Assembly: GCA_003427395.1 (NCBI GenBank)
Contig: BFEA01000639.1
Location: 474,144 to 498,014 of the forward strand
Direction of reading: 5' to 3'
From: Chara braunii
Lineage: Eukaryota; Streptophyta; Charophyceae; Charales; Characeae
DNA length: 23,871 bases
Shown one piece after another: positions 18,691 through 23,871 of the stretch. The notes below the pieces were generated by a model. The model was not told where the DNA came from. It made no database searches and saw only the letters and a program-made list of their open reading frames with translations. Positions within the stretch are counted from its first letter, which is position 1. Each line of letters starts with the position of its first letter. A program made the translations under genes and the position numbers.

Positions 18691-19558
18691 TGATACTTGA
18701 GTATTGTTAACTCGGAGATGGGTCCCCTCCGGCTGTAACACGAGCAGATTCCGCCAAGCACGGTATGTCTTTTAGAGGCTCGGGTTCTACAACTAAAAGG
18801 GAAGTATCCAGTGTTGGGTACCGGAGAGAGCTTTCAAGTTCGCATGGAGCCCCTACTTTACAGTTGGAGCTAGGTTCCAAATGCCCTCAATGGACAGGAT
18901 ACTCCGCACCTGATGCAGTACAGGACAAAAGTGGGGGGTGGTTACGTACAGTCTCTATCATTTGTGACCCCCACATCATTGGTCACTCGAAGGTTTATAG
19001 GGCTGAAGGGTTCGGTGGCGCAACTGTATGATTGCTCTACCTTGTGGAAAAGAGTTCAAGTTAAAGGAGCTGCCTTCTCAGAAGATAGACAATCTTCTGC
19101 GGATGCAATCCCTGTTGATTATCCTCACGTTCCTCTAAAGGAATGAATTAAATTTTGTTGATTACCTTCTTTTGCTACAACAGGGGCTAAGAGTCGAATG
19201 CTCATGTGCGGGTACATTGTTCTGTAGCTGACGAAATAGGGATGTGGTGGTCGTTTCACTGGGATAAAATAGCGGGGGGACCCTTCCCGTGGAACGATGT
19301 TTGGTTTCTGTACGACATCCTTCCGAAGGCAAACTTACAGTACTCTGAAGGACTGGGATACATTACCGTGGTCTGTAGAGGGGTCTTGTTTCAAGAAATA
19401 TCGAGGGCAAGAAACACAAGCGTGTAAAAAAAGGAAAAAGTTACTGTCTTTCAACAACAGCTTCAGATTAGGAACAACTTACGATGCATGATTATTGCAG
19501 ATTGGAAGACTTGTTTGAGTCGTCAAGGGAGATCGCAGCAGCGGTTTCTTAAAACCTA
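18691..19558 (+). pseudogene. LINE ORF2 C-terminal region
   Basis: Sense is patchy but recognisable as the plant LINE C-terminus: WWSFHWDKIAGGPFPWNDVW, then CRGVLFQEISRARNTSV (the family pattern RG..W.IW.ARN..F), then QLQIRNNLRCMIIADWKTCL and RQGRSQQRFLKT ending at TAA 19556-19558. The part from 18700 to 19140 is more eroded, with three competing frames. No poly(A) tail was found just after it, so the LINE 3' end is not fixed. Confidence 0.65.
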
Positions 19559-19773
19559 AGCCCGGGGTAATCTAATGGTCATCGTTAACAGAGATGAAAA
19601 ACTGGTAATCTGTAGGTGGTTGAAGACGGATTAGACTTGCTTTTGCTAAGTTTGCCTGATAACATTTTTTGACGAAGAATATTGTATATTATGAACTTTT
19701 GGAATGAGTTGTTCATTTTTTTTTTATCGAGCCTTGACATTCCGATTAATTTCGTCATTTTCTTTCTTCGTAG
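19559..19773. other. LINE 3' flank / possible intron end before the next gene
   Basis: Noncoding and AT-rich. It ends in a pyrimidine-rich string closing with CTTCGTAG at 19766-19773, which fits a plant 3' splice site. The downstream open frame changes character exactly there: hydrophobic Phe-rich codons before it, hydrophilic protein-like codons after it. Confidence 0.35.
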
Positions 19774-20663
19774 GCGACTCCCGAATGCGCCATTACTACG
19801 ACACTCGTGCTAAGAGGAAAGTAATGAGAACCAAGTATACCACTCAATATGATCAGAATGTTACATCAAAAGTTGAAGATGAACATTCAGAGAGATCAAA
19901 GAAAAGTAGAAATGATGAGAGATCGGTCAATCTTGGAAGTGAACATGCTCAGGACGATCATGTTGTTTTTGGTGAAGTTGAACGTGGATGTTCGCAAGGG
20001 AATACCTTTGCTGATGCTGAGAACATGACTGTGAAGGGGGGTGGTGATGATTGTTGTGCTGATGGGGATGGTTCACGTAGAGGTTTGTCAGGTAGGCCTA
20101 ATAACCTTACATTTCCCGATGATGAGGATGATAACGTTACGGGAGATTTGAAAGTAGACTGTGTTGAATTTGCATTCACGAAAAGAAAGAGCCGTTGTGC
20201 AAAACCTAATCTTTTGGGTTCCTCCGAAGTGCCGGAGTGTACCTTCGCTGATAATCCGGTGAGACGACAACCTATTGTTGATGAAACGGATACTCAGATT
20301 GTGAGAGCGCTGAATGCGCTCCCTGACGATGCACTTGCATCTCTTCCATTTCGTGGACGGATCGTTGAACGTGCACGTGTTTGTAATCCCAACGTTGTGA
20401 ACGTGAAAGAGATGTTTGCACCACATCGCAACCACAAAATCCTTCGGGGGTTATTGTGGTACCCGATGATAATGATGCACCCACAATCCACACTCCGAAT
20501 CCGCGCGCTTAGGTTGCTAGATGGTTTGACAATTCGAAGAAGGTTGACATGCAAAATATATTTACTAAGGTGTTTTTTTAATGTTTGTCAAAAGTGTCAC
20601 AGTTGTAAAAAATGGACGAATATGATAAAATTTCCTCGACTGAAAAAAAAACAAACTCACTGA
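19774..20663 (+). pseudogene. Unrecognised acidic/basic protein, probably exonic, 3' part frameshifted
   Basis: The open frame actually begins at an ATG at 19704, but the first 23 codons are T-rich and look like intron. Convincing protein sense starts after the AG at 19772-19773, with a nearby ATG at 19785 (MRHYYDTRAKRKVMRTKYTT). The next 200 residues are strongly hydrophilic, with acidic clusters (NLTFPDDEDDNVTG) and basic clusters (FTKRKSRCAKPNL), then a more ordered part (TQIVRALNALPDDALASLPF). Near 20440 sense shifts to another frame: GVIVVPDDNDAPTIHTPNPR and WFDNSKKVDMQNIFTKVFF. A frame this long with normal composition is unlikely by chance. No domain is recognised. It could be a chromatin-type host protein or a transposon gene. 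Confidence 0.5.
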
Positions 20664-20883
20664 TATGTGGTTGAAACGATGATTCCCTCTTCCTTCATAC
20701 CCGTTGAATGTTTCGAATTTGGAGGTTTCTTCCATGTTGCAATCGCTTTTGACCGATGAGTTCGTTGCTCTCTCTAATGAGGAGATTATTAGGATGACAA
20801 TTCATTTGCTACATTGTTCGACAGACGGGACCATTCCTCAGGCCTTTCATAGATATATACGGATACAAAACCTTCCCAAATGA
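20610..20883 (+). pseudogene. Continuation of the unrecognised gene
   Basis: Reads KMDEYDKISSTEKK, then after an apparent shift NKLTDMWLKR. After a TGA at about 20681 it gives FPLPSYPLNVSNLEVSSMLQ, SLLTDEFVALSNEEIIRMTI and HLLHCSTDGTIPQAFHRYIR, ending at TGA 20881-20883. The helical, leucine-rich composition looks genuinely coding. It lies directly after the 19774-20663 frame and probably belonged to the same protein. No family is recognised. Confidence 0.4.
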
Positions 20884-21346
20884 TTTCTCTCGTGATTGTT
20901 TCTTCCGCTCCTTATTCCGCTCCAGTTCCTAGACTCGTCCTTTATGCGGCATCTCCTCCAAATTTTCAACGTTTTGCGGATTTTGCTTCACCATCCAATA
21001 TGTCAACGCCGATTGTTACTACTTCTGTTGTTGTTTCCACTTTGTCAGCTGCAACGGCTATTTCATCTCCTGTTAGTTGTGTTGTGCCCGCTCTTCACCA
21101 TCAAGAGACCGTGCGCATTTTCATACAAGACCCTTGGGACAACAACGTTCTTCTAATCTTAACATCGTCATATACGACTCTCTTGAATCTATTGGTCCAA
21201 AAAAGACATTTGCACACCCGTCCCATCTCGACAGTTCTCATAAAATTCAAGATATTGTGGAAGCAGAAGAAGAATTGAATACGAGCATGAACACTTACAG
21301 GTGTGTGGATGCTGTAATTCATCTCGATTACAATCGGCAAGGATAA
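20884..21346 (+). pseudogene. Ser/Thr/Val-rich coding remnant, two frames
   Basis: The first frame (to about 21120) encodes a Ser/Thr/Ala/Val/Pro-rich low-complexity stretch (NMSTPIVTTSVVVSTLSAAT). Sense then appears to move to the frame ending at 21346, giving LGQQRSSNLNIVIYDSLESI, then LDSSHKIQDIVEAEEELNTS and VDAVIHLDYNRQG. An indel around 21130-21140 would join them. It is the likely C-terminal part of the gene starting at 19774. Function is unknown. Confidence 0.35.
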
Positions 21347-21597
21347 AGTCGATTCAGAACTTTCCAGGAGTATCGTCGCAACGTGTTGTAACGAGTTTCT
21401 GTTCGTGAGGTGCTACAAGAGTATCGTTCCAACGAAGGCAATTGATTGGTCTTATAAGAGATATAGGGAGAGATAGATAATAATTGGGCGGTCGTCCAAC
21501 CCTTGCCTTGATGAAAAATTTTTAGATGGTCATCTTCGGTTTCAGTTGTGTAATTGCCCCTACAAGAGATATGGGAAGAGAAAGAAAAATAAATTGG

Positions 21598-21603
21598 GAG
21601 AGA

Positions 21604-21685
<82 letters not shown>

Positions 21686-21686
21686 N

Positions 21687-21774
<88 letters not shown>
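21598..21774. repeat. (GA)n microsatellite, about 175 bp, with one N
   Basis: Nearly pure AG repeat. An N at 21686 coincides with a one-base phase change of the dinucleotide, so the true length is probably not resolved in the assembly. The Arg-Glu and Ser-Leu frames over it are translation artefacts. Confidence 0.97.
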
Positions 21775-21775
<1 letters not shown>

Positions 21776-22284
21776 GACTGAAATAATTTTGACATAATAC
21801 GATTGCGTTTTTTTAAGTCAACATTGATTCCACTATGCAATGATTGTGCTTTGATCATACTGCGGCCACTTGCTTAGTGTAATGAAACGGAAATTCTTAA
21901 TATGAAACCCTTTTTCTTTGTACACTCGTGTTTGTCTTCCTTTATTCTTTGTTTTTTTGTTGCTCCCCCCCTCTCTCTCTCTCTCTCTGTATATATATAT
22001 ATATATCTTTTTCTGTCTTTCTCTCTCTCTTTGTCTGTCTTTGTCTCTCCTCGTCCTTTCTCCTGCTTTTTTTTTTTTTTTGTCACCTTTTTAATTCGTG
22101 AATTAAACTCAGATTTTGTAGCCAGTTTTAGGCTATTCTTTATTACCTTGTGATTCTTTTTTTTTTCTTATAAAGTCTGTCTCAGTTTATGCGAATGGTC
22201 CATGTCAGGTTGCCTACAACATTTCTTATTTTTGTGGGCATGGCCCCCACCGCCCACACCGTGAGCGCTTAGCTAGCGGTTTAT
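21775..22284. repeat. Noncoding stretch with CT, TA and T-rich simple repeats
   Basis: Contains (CT)n at about 21970-21988, (TA)n at 21990-22006, further CTCT at 22018-22030, and a T run ending near 22081. The plus strand is pyrimidine-rich from 21905 to 22085. No gene is seen on either strand. The small frames here are low-complexity translations. Confidence 0.8.
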
Positions 22285-22334
22285 GATTATTGAAATAAAA
22301 TTCATCATGCCTTTAAAAAAAAAAATAAAAAAAA
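22285..22334 (+). other. AATAAA signal followed by A-rich tail
   Basis: AATAAA at 22294-22299 is followed 15 bases later by an A run (22315-22334, one T). This spacing fits a polyadenylated transcript end fixed in the genome by retroposition. The preceding sequence (GTGAGCGCTTAGCTAGCGG near 22261) is not recognised, and no target duplication was seen. Confidence 0.35.
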
Positions 22335-22633
22335 TCTCATTGGATGTGTAAGGGAAAAAAAAAAAGAAATCAACGTTAAGAGAGAACTAAAGAATAAAAA
22401 CCAAGAGGAAAAAGATAAAAAGGGGGAAAATGACAACAACAGCAACAACAACAGAGGGAAGGAACAAGAGTGTGTAGTTTGTCGTAATTGTTTGTAGCTA
22501 AAGAACACGGAACTAAACGAACAGGGGAAAAATTCCTTAGGGCGTAGCCCACTCATGATAGCACTTTCCAAAATGCATCTCACTGACCCTCAATCACTAC
22601 CAGCATGGCTATCCTCGGGGATGTGACGTGCAA
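22335..22633. other. Purine-rich noncoding stretch before LTR copy B
   Basis: The plus strand is A/G-rich from 22340 to 22470 (aaaaaag, gggggaaaa, and a caacaacag patch). There is no coding frame beyond low-complexity ones. The sequence right after the minus-strand LTR end (22633 downward) does not contain the TGGTATCAGAGC primer site, unlike the plus-strand copy. Confidence 0.5.
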
Positions 22634-23327
22634 ACCTCACGCCCTGTGCTGTCTTTCGTTCGGAGTGTGAGACGTGCGGAAAGAGGCCCAAAAAAACAGC
22701 AAGATGGGGTGTGCCAATGATTTTTGGGAAATTGAGTGTGGGGACATAGATGAAACTGAAATCCCCCGTGATGGTCCGATGAAACAAGTCGATTAGTTTC
22801 ACGCGTCGCGGAATGCGCGCGCGGACATGGCACGAAAACAGAAAGATCCAAATTCAATCCAGAAAGTATTGTCGAGCTTCCCACCGGGCTACAGCCCGTC
22901 GTTTAGAACGGAAAGGCTCTGGCACGCTTCGCGTGTCTCGTTTTCATATCAGATCTCGTCGTCGTTCGCTGGTCATTTCCGAATCCGACGTGGATGGTCT
23001 CAGCCGAGTGACTCTTTCCTTATGCTCGTCCTCACTCCGTATTCGGTAGTGGAATCCCTTCGCTTTGTAGCGATCGAAACGCTGGCACTCCGTGCACAGA
23101 GTGCGGGGCCAATGGGGCGCCACTGCCGTCCACGGAATGACGATCAGCTTGTTAAACGGCAACAATATCGAGTAGGGTGAAAAATGCGTATCGATAATGA
23201 CAAATCCGGCGTTTGCGAACCGAGAACAACGGTTGGCTGGAGGGAAGTAATATTGCCCGCCGGTTTGTGCGACAGCTTCTCGTACGTCCCACTCACATAC
23301 ACATGTCCTTTCCTCTCCGTAGGGAAA
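22634..23327 (-). mobile_element. Second copy of the Ty3/gypsy LTR (reverse orientation)
   Basis: Homologous to 1151-1809. On the minus strand it runs from the FPY codons (23327) through the conserved ORF, then about 300 noncoding bases, to GGGCGTGAGGT (22644-22634). The distance from ORF stop to this terminus is 300 bases here and 277 in copy A. No primer-binding site follows, so it is a solo LTR, a 3' LTR or a truncated copy. The upstream boundary was not found. Confidence 0.6.
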
Positions 23328-23402
23328 AGGTCGCGTTGGGATGGGAGATGCGGGAGGCTGGCGCCCAATCGAAGGGTGCTTGTCAGTCCACATATCAATC
23401 AA
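22944..23402 (-). CDS. Conserved Cys-motif protein encoded inside an LTR (copy B)
   Basis: Uninterrupted frame of 152 codons bounded upstream by a TGA (23405-23403). The frame's first codon is TTG and the first ATG is codon 4, at 23393. Motifs: FPY at residues 26-28, CVCEWD at 34-39, VIIDTHFSPY at 68-77, LLPF at 80-83, PWTAVAPHWPRT at 90-101, CTECQ at 103-107, and TRLRP then DSE near the end, followed by a basic tail. Cys 34, 36, 103 and 106 are shared with copy A; Cys 59 is not. Many shared residues use different synonymous codons in the two copies. There is no signal peptide or membrane segment. The plus-strand frames over this region are shadows. The family is not recognised. A small zinc-binding accessory factor is conceivable but inferred. 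Confidence 0.65.
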   Translation of the reverse strand: MIDMWTDKHPSIGRQPPASPIPTRPFPYGEERTCVCEWDVREAVAQTGGQYYFPPANRCSRFANAGFVIIDTHFSPYSILLPFNKLIVIPWTAVAPHWPRTLCTECQRFDRYKAKGFHYRIRSEDEHKERVTRLRPSTSDSEMTSERRRDLI

Positions 23403-23603
23403 TCACATATATCTAGAGGCGTCATTAAGAACAAAAATCATTCATGCGACCCTCAATCTACCCTTCTTGACATACGAGGGAGCAGACACACATCAACTTG
23501 TGATGGTGTGGCTGTTGATGTCGTGCCGCATAAGGCAGATGGCATGCGCAGTGCGTTCAGGACTATAGATCTAAACACTCTTGTATTTTCGAACAAAAAT
23601 CCG
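23403..23603. other. Unassigned stretch upstream of LTR copy B
   Basis: Short open frames exist on both strands. None resembles a known protein or the region upstream of copy A. It may hold the LTR 5' part or unrelated flank. Confidence 0.3.
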
Positions 23604-23621
23604 ACGACACTCGTCTAATCA

Positions 23622-23758
23622 ATCCGAAAAGTCACGCATCTCTATGCATGCATTCACTGTGGAAGGTGCGAAAATGAGACATTCACAGGAAAAGATGGAT
23701 CGCATTGCACAGTACATACGCATCCACCGTTCTCAAGACAAGTAGACAGGGTCCTTGC
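23622..23758 (+). CDS. Small Cys/His-rich reading frame near right edge
   Basis: Open between a TAA (about 23617) and a TAG near 23758. It encodes ACIHCGRCENETFTGKDGSH followed by CTVHTHPPF. The spacing C-x2-C-x14-H-x3-H is near that of a C2H2 zinc finger (normally x12) and includes extra Cys and His. There is no ATG before the Cys cluster, so it would have to be an exon or fragment. An overlapping ATG-initiated frame starts at about 23674 (MRHSQEKMDRIAQYIRIHRS). Which of the two is real is unknown. Confidence 0.25.
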
Positions 23759-23871
23759 GTAGGAGGATTACCCAGGAAACTAATGGAAGAGTTCCGGAAG
23801 AAGTTCTTTCACACAGAAACAGGATGCCGACTCATTCCCATTCAAGAGAGGGACAATCATTCAGACGCATC

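Noticed and set aside
21328-21858. Frames of Ser-Leu or Arg-Glu repeats on both strands
   Set aside because: Direct translation of the GA microsatellite.

Overview
This window looks like transposon-rich intergenic DNA from a streptophyte, probably a land plant. The evidence is a primer-binding site matching the 3' end of plant initiator-Met tRNA, a Ty3/gypsy-type gag-pro, a plant L1-type LINE, and foldback MITEs nested in the LINE. I cannot name the species. There is no clear intact host gene, and most coding DNA is broken by stops and frameshifts. Isolated N's lie in homopolymers and in a GA repeat.

Layout. A GA microsatellite opens the window (1-33), followed by about 1 kb without a recognisable gene. 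An LTR ends at 1809, next to the primer-binding site at 1810-1821. A degraded Ty3/gypsy element follows: gag 1970-2998, gag-pro linker, and a protease whose N-terminal half ends near 3739. The protease is split by a 7.4-kb insertion (about 3740-11140) with TGTTG...CAACA ends, carrying at least three coding-like segments I do not recognise. The protease resumes at 11141, and degenerate coding DNA runs to about 12.5 kb. No gypsy reverse transcriptase, RNase H or integrase is visible. From about 12.8 to 19.6 kb lies a dead L1-type LINE, with an ORF1-like region and an APE endonuclease/reverse transcriptase ORF2. Three smaller elements sit within it: foldback MITEs at 14183-14480 and 15933-16127, and a 455-bp element with perfect 16-bp inverted ends at 16544-16998. 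A diverged, unrecognised gene occupies about 19.77-21.35 kb. Simple repeats and an A-tail signature follow. The window ends with a second LTR copy in reverse orientation (22634-23327, minus strand) and a small Cys/His-rich reading frame.

Main finding. The two LTR copies, about 21 kb apart and on opposite strands, both contain an open frame for the same Cys-rich protein module. I count 45 identities in 109 residues without a gap. It has a CVCEWD motif, a VII[ED]T.F..Y...LPF block and a WPRT.C[ST]ECQ motif. Many codon differences are synonymous, although the host sequence is an LTR. This suggests an LTR-encoded accessory protein maintained by selection in the parent family. I do not recognise it.

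Second finding. The two MITEs share a 33-nt internal hairpin, present twice in one copy and once in the other, with paired compensatory changes in the stem.
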